DNA of 64,000 nt from Pelagibacterium nitratireducens (GCF_037044555.1 NZ_CP146275.1:496001-560000), one strand, 5' to 3'. Numbered from the stretch's first letter, positions 43,821 through 52,813 are shown. The notes: generated by a model from the letters alone, not told the origin. Numbers and translations: made by a program.

Positions 43821-45272
43821 ATGGGTAAGGAAATTGAACTCAAGCTGCAGATCGCGCCCGTGGCTGCGGGGCCGGTTCTCCAGTGGGCGGAGGTGCATGG
43901 AGAGTTGGGGCGGCGGGATTTGCGCTCGGTCTATTTCGACACACCCGGTCGCTCACTGGCTATGGCGGGGCTCTCGCTGAGGACGCGCTTTGACGGGGCG
44001 CAATACGTCCAGACCGTGAAAGCCACGCAAGGCAAGGCTGCGGGGCTGTTCGCGCGTAATGAGTGGGAAAAGCCAGTACCGTCCGAGCAGCCTGAACCGG
44101 GTTCGGATACGCCGTTGGCCGGGCTGCCACCTCAAACGCTCGACGCGCTGGCGCCGCTGTTTTCGCTCGAGGTGGAGCGACGGAGCCTCGACATTGCGCG
44201 CCAAAACGGCGTCGTTGAACTTGCGATAGATACTGCAATTGTCGTAGCCGACGACCGACAAAGCGATTTCTGCGAGATCGAACTCGAACTGAAATCGGGT
44301 GGGGCCCATGTGCTGTTCGAGCTGGCGCGGGAACTGGACGCGCTGGCCAGTGTGCGGCTCGGGGTGATGACCAAATCGGAACGCGGCTACCGATTGCTCG
44401 ACGCGGTGGCCGAGAGCGTCAAGGCCGAGTTCATACCGCTTTCAGCCGACCAGAAGGTCTCGGACGGGTTTTCGGTGATTGCCGCTGCGTGCATGCGGCA
44501 ATATCGGCTGAACGAGGATATCCTGGTGCGGCGGCGTTCGCCCGAAGCTTTGCATCAGGCGCGAGTGGGCCTGCGGCGGCTGCGTTCGGCGCTCACGCTG
44601 TTCAAGCCGGCGGTCGAGGACGGGCGGTACGTCCATTTTCGGGACGAACTCAAATGGCTGGCGCAGGAATTGGGCGATGTGCGCGATCTCGACGTGCTCT
44701 ACGGTCGTGCGCAATCGAGTGAGTTGCGGATCGCCATCGGTAGGTTGCGTGAAGGGGCCCAGGACGGGCTCGAGGCGATACTGGGGTCGGCGCGGGCCCG
44801 AGCGTTGATGGTGGACCTCGCCGAGTGGATCGCCGTGGGAGCGTGGCGAGGCGATGGCGATGGGGCACATGAATGCGTGCTCGGCGAATTTGCCGCTCAG
44901 GCGCTGGAGAAAGCTTTCAGCAAGTTCAAAAAGCGCAGCGACGGGCTGGCCGGGCTCAGCGATGAGGATCGGCACGAGGTGCGCAAGCTGGCCAAGAAGC
45001 TGCGCTATGGAGCCGAGTTTTTTGCCGGACTCTATACCGGCAAAAAGCCCGCCAAGCGACATGGCCGATTCATCGACGGGCTGCAGGCCGTTCAGGACAA
45101 GCTGGGCACGCTCAACGATCTGGCGGCGGCGCCGGATCTTCTGGCAAGAAACGGATTGGACGGTACCGAGGGGGCGGAAGGAGTGTTATCGGGCGCCGAC
45201 ACGACCGAAACGCTTGAAAGGGCTGAGGCGGCGCGTGACAGCCTGATTGGTCTCAAGCCTTTCTGGCACTAG
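43821..45272 (+). CDS. CYTH-CHAD domain protein
   Basis: A 483-residue cytoplasmic protein. The N-terminal CYTH triphosphate tunnel domain (about 1-195) starts with the ExExK-type motif in GKEIELKLQI and has LRSVYFDTPGRSLA and EIELELKSGG. The C-terminal CHAD domain (about 215-480) is helical with the conserved-histidine segments LHQARVGLRRLRSAL and DRHEVRKLAKKLRYGAEF. CHAD binds polyphosphate, so an inorganic triphosphatase or polyphosphate-associated role is likely. Transcribed alone, followed by tRNA-Leu on the opposite strand. Confidence 0.93.
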   Translation: MGKEIELKLQIAPVAAGPVLQWAEVHGELGRRDLRSVYFDTPGRSLAMAGLSLRTRFDGAQYVQTVKATQGKAAGLFARNEWEKPVPSEQPEPGSDTPLAGLPPQTLDALAPLFSLEVERRSLDIARQNGVVELAIDTAIVVADDRQSDFCEIELELKSGGAHVLFELARELDALASVRLGVMTKSERGYRLLDAVAESVKAEFIPLSADQKVSDGFSVIAAACMRQYRLNEDILVRRRSPEALHQARVGLRRLRSALTLFKPAVEDGRYVHFRDELKWLAQELGDVRDLDVLYGRAQSSELRIAIGRLREGAQDGLEAILGSARARALMVDLAEWIAVGAWRGDGDGAHECVLGEFAAQALEKAFSKFKKRSDGLAGLSDEDRHEVRKLAKKLRYGAEFFAGLYTGKKPAKRHGRFIDGLQAVQDKLGTLNDLAAAPDLLARNGLDGTEGAEGVLSGADTTETLERAEAARDSLIGLKPFWH

Positions 45273-45338
45273 GAAATTTCCGCGTTCGCCGGTGCGATTG
45301 AGGCGGCGCCAGCGGACTGCCTATAAAGCCAAAGATAA

Positions 45339-45423
45339 TGGTGCGGGTGGCCGGAATCGAACCGGCACTCCTTTCGGAACTGGATTTTGAGTCCAGCGCG
45401 TCTACCAATTCCACCACACCCGC
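45339..45423 (-). tRNA. tRNA-Leu (CAA)
   Basis: On the minus strand an 85-base cloverleaf begins GCGGGTG and ends CACCCGC-A-CCA with the CCA encoded. The D-arm contains GGAATTGGTAGACGC. The anticodon stem CTGGA/TCCAG closes the loop CTCAAAA, giving anticodon CAA, which reads UUG. A long variable arm (TTCCGAAAGGAG) and the T-arm GCCGG-TTCGATT-CCGGC fit a class II leucine tRNA. Confidence 0.96.
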
Positions 45424-45526
45424 AGCAGATTTGTCGCGGCGGACTATAGGCAAACAGAGCGCCGCGTCAATTGCCCCGGGCCGGCCTTTTTGCGTTCCGT
45501 TGTGATTTTGATGCCGGAACGACCGA

Positions 45527-45955
45527 TCAGCCCAAGAGGGAACCGATTACTTTGGCGATGCGCTTTTGCTTTGCTGGCTGGGAGACACCGGCCAACCGCC
45601 ACTCGAGGATGGCTATAAGCCGCGCACGTTCCGGACCGGCAACGATATCGGCGGCAATCTCGGCATAGGCAGGCCATTGATTGACGGGGTCGGTTCCGAT
45701 TCGATCAAGCATGATCGGGGTCGTTTTTTCGTAGTGCCCGGTGCGGGCGAGACCCGGCAGAATTCCCATTGTTGCGTCCTTGGCGATGACCGATCCGGCA
45801 TCAAGAATGGTATCGAGACGTTGCGCGAGCGATTCCGGTTCGAGCGGCGCCAGCGTTTCGAGGGCCTTTAAAGCCCCCAGACTTGACGATTGGTACTCGG
45901 GGAGATCGAAGCCTCGCTTGCCCGATCGCGGTGCTTGTGACGCTTCTGAGGGCAA
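45527..45955 (-). CDS. Hypothetical helical protein
   Basis: No family recognised. The 142-residue product is mostly amphipathic helix: SSLGALKALETLAPLEPESL, then a stretch with two leucine-rich helical pairs, then a basic C-terminus QPAKQKRIAKVIGSLLG. The pattern is faintly like HEAT-type repeats. It has no signal peptide or membrane segment. Third-position GC use fits coding on this strand, and no better open frame covers the region. The neighbours are tRNA-Leu and a DedA-like gene, which give no clue. Confidence 0.55.
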   Translation of the reverse strand: MPSEASQAPRSGKRGFDLPEYQSSSLGALKALETLAPLEPESLAQRLDTILDAGSVIAKDATMGILPGLARTGHYEKTTPIMLDRIGTDPVNQWPAYAEIAADIVAGPERARLIAILEWRLAGVSQPAKQKRIAKVIGSLLG

Positions 45956-46133
45956 CCCGAGCGGCGCTGGCCGCGGTGCGATATGAGAGCTTTGGCGCTT
46001 TTTGAACCTTTTGCCGATAGGGATAGTGAAGTGCTCGCGGGCTGCGCCGTAAATCCGGCGTGATCGTGATTGAAAAGTTAGTGCGGATGGAGCATGGCTT
46101 GCCGGCCCGCCCGCCAGTTGGGGACGACTATAT

Positions 46134-46715
46134 ATGCTGCGCCGCCTTTATGACTGGGCCATGAGAATGGCCGTGAGCCGACAGGCTCCCTATGCCCTGG
46201 CCGGGGTGAGTTTCGCCGAAAGCTCGTTTTTTCCGCTGCCGCCCGATGTGATGCTGATCCCCATGGTGGTGGCAGACCGCAAGTCGGCTTGGTGGAATGC
46301 CACGATCTGCACGATCGCCTCGGTGCTGGGGGGGATGTTCGGGTATGTGATCGGCGCGTTCCTGTTCGAGCCGCTGGCGCGGCCGATCATCGATTTCTAC
46401 CACTACGGACCGGCGTTCGAGCAGCTCCAGCAATGGTTTGCCGATTACGGGTTGCTGATCGTCTTTGTCGCCGGGTTCACGCCGGTTCCCTATAAGGTGT
46501 TTACCATAGCGTCCGGCTTTGCCGGGCTGTCGCTTCCGGTCTTCGTTCTCGGTTCGATTATCTCGCGCGGTGCGCGGTTCTTTCTCGTGGCGACGCTGCT
46601 CTATTTCTTCGGCCCACCGATCCGCGATTTTATCGAAAAACGGCTCGGTCTGGTCACAATGGTGTTTACCGTATTGTTGATCGGCGGGTTCGTCGCCATC
46701 CGCTATCTGAGCTAG
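46134..46715 (+). CDS. YqaA/DedA-family (VTT domain) membrane protein
   Basis: A 193-residue inner-membrane protein with about five hydrophobic segments. Family features are the re-entrant-like SFAESSFFPLPPDVMLIP (about 24-41), a conserved glycine-rich GGMFGYVIGAFLF and VAGFTPVPYKVFTIASGFAG (about 110-130). DedA-family members are implicated in phospholipid (undecaprenyl phosphate or PE) flipping and envelope homeostasis. dsbB follows 12 bases after its stop, probably in the same operon. Confidence 0.88.
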   Translation: MLRRLYDWAMRMAVSRQAPYALAGVSFAESSFFPLPPDVMLIPMVVADRKSAWWNATICTIASVLGGMFGYVIGAFLFEPLARPIIDFYHYGPAFEQLQQWFADYGLLIVFVAGFTPVPYKVFTIASGFAGLSLPVFVLGSIISRGARFFLVATLLYFFGPPIRDFIEKRLGLVTMVFTVLLIGGFVAIRYLS

Positions 46716-46727
46716 GATTTTCGCCTC

Positions 46728-47246
46728 ATGTCGCAGACTTCTCCACTTTCACCGGCATCGGATCGGGTCAAGGCCGGCGCGGCTTTCGTTCTGGGGCTTG
46801 CCGCCATTCTCGGAGCGTTGGCGTTCCAGTTCATCGGCGGGCTCTATCCGTGCGAATTGTGCCTGACCCAGCGCTGGCCCTATTATATCGGCCTGCCGCT
46901 ACTGGCCCTGGCGCTGATCGTTTGGAGAAAGCTTCCGACGCCATTCCGGGTGGGACTGATGGGCGTGGTTGCCGGTTTGTTTGCCTGGGGCGCCTGGGTG
47001 GGGGGCTATCACGCAGGTGTGGAATGGGGCTGGTGGCCCGGTCCGCAGAGCTGTACCGGGGTCGGCGACGACGCTGTCAGCCTCGATATGCTTTCGGACA
47101 TGAGCGATGTGCGCATTGTGCCGTGCGACGCCATTCAGTGGGAGATGGCCGGCATCTCGCTGGCCGGGTTTAACGCACTGATATCGGCAGCCATCGTGGT
47201 GATGTTGGTACTCGCCATCATTGGGCAGTTGCGCCGCAAAGCGTAA
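46728..47246 (+). CDS. dsbB: Disulfide bond formation protein B
   Basis: Inner-membrane quinone reductase that reoxidises DsbA, 172 residues with four membrane segments. The first redox pair is YPCELCLTQRWPYY (Cys42, Cys45); the second is Cys109 in SCTGVG and Cys133 in VPCDAIQWEMAGISLAG. Both pairs and the conserved arginine after the first are present. Follows the DedA-like gene. No dsbA is in the window; a TlpA-like thioredoxin is encoded 9 kb away. Confidence 0.92.
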   Translation: MSQTSPLSPASDRVKAGAAFVLGLAAILGALAFQFIGGLYPCELCLTQRWPYYIGLPLLALALIVWRKLPTPFRVGLMGVVAGLFAWGAWVGGYHAGVEWGWWPGPQSCTGVGDDAVSLDMLSDMSDVRIVPCDAIQWEMAGISLAGFNALISAAIVVMLVLAIIGQLRRKA

Positions 47247-47252
47247 GCCGGC

Positions 47253-47810
47253 CTACGGCTCGAGTTCGATATCCCAATAGAGATAATCGAGCCAGCTATC
47301 GTGGAGATAGTTGGGTGGGAAAGCCCGGCCGTTATTATGCAGATCGTGCACTGTGGGCTGGAAGGGCTTCTGGCGCGGGATCATGCCGATTTCGCGCGGG
47401 GTGCGATTGGCCTTGCGCAAATTGCAGGGCGAGCAGGCGGCAACGATGTTTTCCCAGGTCGTGCGGCCACCCTTTGAGCGCGGCAGGACGTGATCGAAGG
47501 TCAGATCGTGGCGCGAGCCGCAATACTGGCACTGGAAACGATCTCGCAGGAAAACGTTGAAGCGGGTAAAGGCGGGGTATTTGGCGGGCTGGACATAGTC
47601 TTTGAGCGAAATGACGCTCGGCAGGCGCATCTCGAAGCTCGGACTTCGGACCACCTTGTCGTATTCGGAGACAATATGAACGCGGTCCAGGCAAACGGCC
47701 TTTATTGCGTCCTGCCAGTTCCAAAGGGACAATGGATAATAGCTGAGCGGCCTGAAATCGGCGTTCAGGACAAGAGCGGGACAGGCCTGAGGTGACACGT
47801 GGATTGTCAC
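47253..47810 (-). CDS. HNH endonuclease family protein
   Basis: A 185-residue protein found as a core gene in many alphaproteobacteria. The HNH core is LTFDHVLPRSKGGRTTWENIV (about 103-123) between two zinc CxxC pairs, CQYC and CSPC. A conserved N-terminus (CPALVLNADFRPLSYYPLSLW) is typical of this subgroup. Function is uncertain; nothing suggests a mobile element or phage. Confidence 0.92.
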   Translation of the reverse strand: MTIHVSPQACPALVLNADFRPLSYYPLSLWNWQDAIKAVCLDRVHIVSEYDKVVRSPSFEMRLPSVISLKDYVQPAKYPAFTRFNVFLRDRFQCQYCGSRHDLTFDHVLPRSKGGRTTWENIVAACSPCNLRKANRTPREIGMIPRQKPFQPTVHDLHNNGRAFPPNYLHDSWLDYLYWDIELEP

Positions 47811-47973
47811 AAAATCCTCCGGGGCATGGACTTAACCTCCCCGCAACGCTTCCAATCCTGAATGCGCTCTGACCGCTGCCGGAAGCGCTCCGGCGATTCC
47901 ATCGCTATACTCTACGCCTCTTGTGACAGAGCTGTGAAGAACTTTGTTGAAAAGCTGCGGGGAATCCAACCTG

Positions 47974-48633
47974 CTAGAGGATTTCGCGCAGGAAGGCGGT
48001 GGCCGTATCGAGCCCGTCCTGGGCGATGGTGTGTCCCGAGCCTTGGGAAATATGGAGCTTTGCATCAATGCCGAGATCGAGGAGTCTGGGCAGTGCGGTT
48101 TGGCTTCCGATGACCGGAACGACCTCGTCCATATCGCCATGGATAAGCAGCACGGGAGGCTTGGAGGCGATTTCGGCATCGAGCTTTTCCGGCGCGACGA
48201 GAAGGCCGGAAAAGGCGATGATGGCCTTGAGGGCTTCGGGACGGCGCAGGCCGGTATAGAGCGCCATCATGGCCCCTTGCGAAAAGCCGGCGAGGACGGT
48301 GTCGGCGGGGCCAAGACCTGTCTGGGCCCAGAGGTCGGCGAGGAATGTTTCAAGGACCGGGTGGGCGGTCTCGGCGCCGGTGAGCCGCGCCAGGGTGCGG
48401 TCGCGTTCGAGATCGAGCGGAAACCATTCATAGCCGAAGGGATTGCCGCCGCAGACATGGGGTGCGTTGGGGGCGACGAACATTGTATCTGGGAAGCTGT
48501 CGCGCCAGAATTGGCCGAGCGCGATCAGGTCGCGGCCGTCCGAACCATAGCCGTGGAGGAGCACGACGAGACTTTTCGCGGCTCCTGAAACCGCGGGCAG
48601 CATGGGGCCGGAGAGCTTTACGGGTTCGGTCAT
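47974..48633 (-). CDS. Carboxylesterase/phospholipase-like alpha/beta hydrolase
   Basis: A 219-residue PF02230-type esterase. It has LLHGYGSDGRDLIALG (about 27-42, oxyanion region), the nucleophile in LAGFSQGAMMALYTG (Ser about 119), the acid in LIHGDMDEVVP (about 169) and the base in GSGHTIAQDG (about 202). A small organic ester or acyl-protein substrate is likely. alkA lies 25 bases beyond its start on the same strand, so they may be co-transcribed. Confidence 0.9.
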   Translation of the reverse strand: MTEPVKLSGPMLPAVSGAAKSLVVLLHGYGSDGRDLIALGQFWRDSFPDTMFVAPNAPHVCGGNPFGYEWFPLDLERDRTLARLTGAETAHPVLETFLADLWAQTGLGPADTVLAGFSQGAMMALYTGLRRPEALKAIIAFSGLLVAPEKLDAEIASKPPVLLIHGDMDEVVPVIGSQTALPRLLDLGIDAKLHISQGSGHTIAQDGLDTATAFLREIL

Positions 48634-48658
48634 CGATGGTCCTTGGATTGAGGGAGAA

Positions 48659-49354
48659 TCAGAGGGCGTCCCAGGCGTCGGAGTTTTTCATGGCCGAGAA
48701 ATAGCGCCAGAACATCAGGGCTGCGGCGCCCCGATGCGGTGACCATTGGGCGGCCAGGGGGATCAAGTCCTTGGGCAGCGGGCGCGCGGGAAGATCGAAA
48801 GCGTGTTCGACGGCCTTTTGCAGGGCAAGGTCGCCGGCGGGAAAGATGTCGGGGTGGCCGGCGCAGAACAGGAGATAAATCTCGGCAGTCCAGGGGCCGA
48901 TGCCCTTGAGGCGGGTGAGGGTCTCGATGGCGTCGTCGGGATCCATCACATCAACCTGGGAAAAGTCCAATCCCTGCTCGGTGATGGCGAGGGCGACGCC
49001 GCGAATCGTTTCGAATTTCCCCCGCGAAAGCCCGGTTTTCCGTAGGGTCTGTTCGTCGAACCCGAGATATGCGTCCGGGGTTATGGCGCCCAGTGCCTCG
49101 ACCCGGCCCCAGATGGCGCGGGCGGAAGCGACCGAGAGCTGCTGGCCGCAAACGATACGGGCCATGCCCTCAAAACCGGATGGCGAGGTGCGCAGGGTGA
49201 TCTCGCCCGCCCGGCTTATGGCAGCGGCAAGGCGTTGATCGCGCTGGCTTAATCCCTCGAGATGAGCGGCGAGCGCCTGGGCGCTGTCGAGCCGGGCTGG
49301 AGTGGCAAGGGCGCTCATGGTAGGGGCTTTCAAAGAGGATTTGCTGTCGGTCAT
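48659..49354 (-). CDS. DNA-3-methyladenine glycosylase II, AlkA-like
   Basis: Base-excision repair glycosylase for alkylated purines, 231 residues from the ATG at 49354; 49372 and 49318 are other ATGs. The helix-hairpin-helix motif is LTRLKGIGPWTAEIYLLF (about 143-160), followed by the catalytic aspartate in FPAGDLALQKAV (about 170). The N-terminal AlkA TBP-like domain is absent, as in short family members. Its start overlaps that of the divergent gluQ gene. Confidence 0.9.
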   Translation of the reverse strand: MTDSKSSLKAPTMSALATPARLDSAQALAAHLEGLSQRDQRLAAAISRAGEITLRTSPSGFEGMARIVCGQQLSVASARAIWGRVEALGAITPDAYLGFDEQTLRKTGLSRGKFETIRGVALAITEQGLDFSQVDVMDPDDAIETLTRLKGIGPWTAEIYLLFCAGHPDIFPAGDLALQKAVEHAFDLPARPLPKDLIPLAAQWSPHRGAAALMFWRYFSAMKNSDAWDAL

Positions 49355-50210
49355 GTCATTGCCATCTCGCACTATTTTCCGCTTCGCGCCAAGCCCGAAC
49401 GGGCTGTTGCATCTGGGTCATGCCTATTCGGCGCTGTATACCCAACATTGGGCCAGAGCGCTGGGCGGGGCGTTTGTGCTGCGGATCGAAGACATCGATA
49501 TCGCGCGGTGTCGACTCGAATTTGTCGAAGCGGTTTTTGTTGATTTACAATGGCTTGGGCTTGAATGGTCCGCGCCGGTGCGGCGGCAGTCGGAGCATTT
49601 TTCCGACTATCTGGCGGCCGCGGATGCCTTGCGGAGCAAGGGTTTGCTCTATCCGTGTTTTTGTTCGCGGGCCGAGATCCGGGCGGCGAGCGATGGGCGG
49701 GTCGATCCGGATGGGGCGCCGATTTATCCTGGGACCTGCCGACATCTTTCGGGGCGCGAAAGGCTGGAAAAACTCGAGTCTGGGGTGCCGGTGCAATGGC
49801 GTCTGGATATGGGGCAAGTCCTTGACGGAAAGAAGGAATTTGTGATCCGCGAAGCGATGCCTGACCCCTCTTGCGCGGCGGTCGAGCGACCGGCCGAGCC
49901 CGGGCGATGGGGGGATGTGGTGATCGTGCGCAAGGATACCCCGACCAGCTATCATCTTTCGGTGGTGGTCGATGATGCCATCCAAGGCATAACGCATGTG
50001 ACCCGGGGGACGGACCTTTATGCCTCGACCGATATTCACGTTGTTTTACAAAACCTTATGGATTTGCCGAGCCCGGTCTATACCCATCATCGGTTGATTG
50101 TCGGGGCGGACGCGGAAAAGCTTTCCAAGTCCAAAGGGTCGGAAAGCCTTGCCGGGTTGCGGGCGCTGGGGATTACGCCCGAGGACATCACGGCGCAGTT
50201 TTCGTTTTGA
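49353..50210 (+). CDS. gluQ: Glutamyl-Q tRNA(Asp) synthetase
   Basis: Charges glutamate onto queuosine in tRNA(Asp), a truncated GluRS paralogue without the anticodon-binding domain, 285 residues. The class I motifs are FAPSPNGLLHLGHAYSA (HIGH) and KLSKSKGSES (KMSKS). Zinc ligands appear in PCFCSRAE and PGTCRH. I use the ATG at 49353, one base from the start of divergent alkA; GAGG lies 14 bases away, so a nearby TTG at 49359 is possible. Confidence 0.93.
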   Translation: MSLPSRTIFRFAPSPNGLLHLGHAYSALYTQHWARALGGAFVLRIEDIDIARCRLEFVEAVFVDLQWLGLEWSAPVRRQSEHFSDYLAAADALRSKGLLYPCFCSRAEIRAASDGRVDPDGAPIYPGTCRHLSGRERLEKLESGVPVQWRLDMGQVLDGKKEFVIREAMPDPSCAAVERPAEPGRWGDVVIVRKDTPTSYHLSVVVDDAIQGITHVTRGTDLYASTDIHVVLQNLMDLPSPVYTHHRLIVGADAEKLSKSKGSESLAGLRALGITPEDITAQFSF

Positions 50211-50378
50211 ATATTAGCCCAAACAATGGCGCGAAAAGCTATGGACTTGTGTGTTGGGGACCACAACATTTGCAATGATTGCCGCGATGGGTGTAACGGG
50301 GCGACAAAATGGGGCATGACCCGATAGCGATGCGGTGTCGTAGACATGCGTATCGATCCATTTTTTGAAAGCGATCCC

Positions 50379-50576
50379 ATGCAAACTTCCCTCAACATCG
50401 TGATCGTTCTGGCCGTCGCTGCGGTAGCGGTCATCTTGGGCATGGGGCTTTACAACATGTTCAAGGGCGGATCGGGCAACACGAGCCAGAAGCTGATGCG
50501 GGCCCGCGTCATCATGCAAGCTATTGCTGTGGCGCTTTTGATGGCGGCGTTGTACTTCTTCGGGCCGCAAAGATAG
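50379..50576 (+). CDS. Twin-transmembrane HIG1-domain-like small protein
   Basis: A 65-residue inner-membrane protein with two hydrophobic segments (about 4-24 and 43-62) separated by the loop YNMFKGGSGNTSQKLMRARV. This matches the rhizobial twin-TM/HIG1-like proteins, which may associate with respiratory complexes. An in-frame ATG at 50346 would add 11 residues with no membrane character. The cob(I)alamin adenosyltransferase gene follows at 25 bases, a conserved-looking arrangement in this order. Confidence 0.85.
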   Translation: MQTSLNIVIVLAVAAVAVILGMGLYNMFKGGSGNTSQKLMRARVIMQAIAVALLMAALYFFGPQR

Positions 50577-50600
50577 GTGCCTTAGGGGGGCAAGGTTCTT

Positions 50601-51191
50601 ATGGTCAAGCTCAACAAGATCTACACAAAGACCGGCGATGACGGCACGACCGGGCTGGTGGACGGGCCGCGGCGGGGCAAGGACGATCTGCGGGTCGAGG
50701 CCTATGGCACCGTTGACGAGGCCAATGCGGCGATCGGGCTGGCGCGACTTTCCACCAAGGACATGGCGCGGGTCGATCATGCGCTGGGGCGGGTCCAGAA
50801 CGATCTGTTCGATCTGGGGTCCGATCTTGCAACGCCCGGTCCCGACGAGGATCGTTCCTACAAGGCCCTGCGGGTGACGGCGCGGCAGGTGGAGTGGCTC
50901 GAGGGCCAGATCGATGCGTTCAACGAGGTGCTCGAGCCGCTCACCTCGTTCGTGCTGCCCGGGGGCACACCGCTTTCGGCGGCGCTGCATCTGGCGCGCA
51001 CCATAACGCGGCGGGCCGAGCGGGTGTGCGTTGCAACGCGGCGGGCCGAGCCCGATCTCAACCCCGAAGCGATCCGTTATCTCAACCGGCTCTCGGATCT
51101 GCTGTTCGTTCTGGGCCGGGTGGCTAATGGCAATGGCAGCAAGGACGTCTTGTGGGAGCCGGGGCGCAATACAGGCACCGAAAAAAGCTGA
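50601..51191 (+). CDS. Cob(I)yrinic acid a,c-diamide adenosyltransferase, PduO type
   Basis: Transfers adenosine from ATP to cob(I)alamin to make coenzyme B12, 196 residues. The ATP-binding N-terminus KIYTKTGDDGTTGLVDGPR (about 5-23) and the later RTITRRAERVCVATRRAE and YLNRLSDLLFVLGR segments are family signatures. In relatives an etfBA pair often follows; here a GGDEF gene does. Implies the cell makes or salvages cobalamin. Confidence 0.95.
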   Translation: MVKLNKIYTKTGDDGTTGLVDGPRRGKDDLRVEAYGTVDEANAAIGLARLSTKDMARVDHALGRVQNDLFDLGSDLATPGPDEDRSYKALRVTARQVEWLEGQIDAFNEVLEPLTSFVLPGGTPLSAALHLARTITRRAERVCVATRRAEPDLNPEAIRYLNRLSDLLFVLGRVANGNGSKDVLWEPGRNTGTEKS

Positions 51192-51286
51192 ATAGTTGCC
51201 ATGCGCTCGGCGGGATGGCCGACATCACGATCTTGCCCTATAGACCGGGCAAAACCCGAGCAGGCAACGAGAACGGACGCCGGACC

Positions 51287-52159
51287 TTGAAATTCTATTC
51301 GCAGATGGCGTCGTTGAAATGGCCGGCAAGCTTTCAGGGCAAGATCTTTCTTGTCTGCTTTGTTTCGACCCATATCCCGCTGCTTTCGCTGTTGGCGTTT
51401 TTCGCGGTGCGATCCGAGGTGGGCGGGAGCCTACCGGTGCTGGCGATCGCGACACTGGCCACGCTTTTGGGCACGGGGCTGGCCTTTGCGGCCATGGCGG
51501 CAATGATGGAGCCGATTCGGCGCTCGTCGCTGGCGCTGTCCGATTATCTCGAGCGTGGCGATTTTCCCGACCTGCCGACAGGCTATGGCGATGAGGCCGG
51601 GCAATTGATGACCAACGTACAGCGGGCGGTGGCCACCATCGACCGGCAGGTGGGCCGGCTGGCCGATGTGGCGCTGACCGACGACATGACCGGGGCACGC
51701 AACCGGCGCTGGCTCAACGCATACGGTATCCCGATGTTCGAGGACTACAAAAAGGCGGGCAAGAGCTTTGGCCTGCTGGTCATTGATCTCGATAAGTTCA
51801 AAGCCATCAACGACACCCATGGGCACACGGTGGGCGACCAGGTGATCCTGGCGACCGCCGACATCATAAGAGTCAATATCCGGGCGACTGACCATCTGGT
51901 GCGAACGGGCGGTGACGAGTTCTGCGTGCTCATGCCGTCGGCCGGCGGCAGCGATGTGGCGCTGGCGGCCGAACGGTTGCGCAAGGCGGCGGGGCAATCG
52001 CTGCGCGGGATCGGGCTCGACCAGACGGTGACGGTGAGCATCGGGGCGGCCAATCTGCACCGGCAGGACAGTGGGTTCCTGGACACCTACAGACGCGCGG
52101 ACGCCTATCTTTACAAGGCCAAGCAGGACGGCCGGAACATGGCGGCGGTCGCGTCCTAG
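51287..52159 (+). CDS. Diguanylate cyclase (GGDEF) with membrane anchor
   Basis: Makes c-di-GMP. From a TTG at 51287 the product is 290 residues; ATG at 51305 or 51215 is also possible and no ribosome site decides. Two membrane segments (about 18-40 and 45-68) and a HAMP-like stretch precede the GGDEF domain (about 120-285). RTGGDEFCVLM is intact and RATD, five residues before it, is the RxxD inhibitory site, so feedback control is expected. This differs from the GGDEF-EAL protein at 25.5 kb, which lacks the I-site. Confidence 0.9.
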   Translation: MKFYSQMASLKWPASFQGKIFLVCFVSTHIPLLSLLAFFAVRSEVGGSLPVLAIATLATLLGTGLAFAAMAAMMEPIRRSSLALSDYLERGDFPDLPTGYGDEAGQLMTNVQRAVATIDRQVGRLADVALTDDMTGARNRRWLNAYGIPMFEDYKKAGKSFGLLVIDLDKFKAINDTHGHTVGDQVILATADIIRVNIRATDHLVRTGGDEFCVLMPSAGGSDVALAAERLRKAAGQSLRGIGLDQTVTVSIGAANLHRQDSGFLDTYRRADAYLYKAKQDGRNMAAVAS

Positions 52160-52207
52160 AGCCGTTCTGGATCTGACTGACTCAAATCCCTGGCTCCAAA
52201 CCCTTGC

Positions 52208-52279
52208 TGCGCGTCCGAACCGCAAAACCGTTTCCATCCCCGATCGCGTCGAGGACATGGTTTTGCCGGACACGCTCCA
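52208..52279. repeat. Dispersed intergenic repeat, copy 3
   Basis: CGCGTCCGAACCGCAAAACC (52210-52229) pairs imperfectly with GGTTTTGCCGGACACGC (52259-52275), around a 30-base loop containing ATCGCGTCGAGGACAT. It shares GCGCGTCCGAACCG with the copy at 10661. Located between the GGDEF gene and the oxidase-like gene. Confidence 0.6.
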
Positions 52280-52408
52280 GGAACGGGCGCAACCGCCCGG
52301 TCAGCATCGATTTCTCCACTTTTCGTGATCGTTTTCGAGGCGTATTATCCGCGTTGGGGCGGCGGAGACTTCACGGGGAGGTCGGGCTTGCCCATGAGGG
52401 TTTGAAAA

Positions 52409-52813
52409 ATGCCCAGGGTCTCACATCTTTTTTTCCAGAGCGGTATCGTCTTTCTCGTTATCGGCATCGGCATGGGGTTGCAGATGTCCATATCGGGCGT
52501 CCACAACGTGACCGGCGCCCACGCCCATCTCAACCTGCTCGGCTGGGTGACCAGCGCGCTGTTCGGCGGCTATTACGCGCTCAACCCCGCCAAGGCGGCA
52601 ACGCGGCTGGCGATGGTGCATTACGGCGTCTATACGCTGGGTGTGGCCGTCATGGTCCTGGGGCTATATTTCCTGCTTCAGGGCAATGCCAGCTTTGAGC
52701 CTCTTGTGGCGGGCGGTTCGCTCGTGACGTTCGCCGGGGTGCTGATCTTTGCCTACACGGTGTTTGCGCCGGCGCGCACCGCCTCACCAGCCCGGCCGAT
52801 GCCGGCCGAGTAG
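52409..52813 (+). CDS. Heme-copper oxidase subunit I-like small membrane protein
   Basis: A 134-residue protein with four hydrophobic segments. The segment GAHAHLNLLGWVTSALFGGYYAL (about 35-57) closely resembles a helix of cbb3-type/NorB subunit I that carries heme-ligand histidines, and the protein is far too short to be an oxidase. Such stand-alone relatives occur in alphaproteobacteria; they may bind heme or help assembly. GAGG lies about 10 bases before the ATG. Its neighbours do not belong to respiration. Confidence 0.65.
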   Translation: MPRVSHLFFQSGIVFLVIGIGMGLQMSISGVHNVTGAHAHLNLLGWVTSALFGGYYALNPAKAATRLAMVHYGVYTLGVAVMVLGLYFLLQGNASFEPLVAGGSLVTFAGVLIFAYTVFAPARTASPARPMPAE

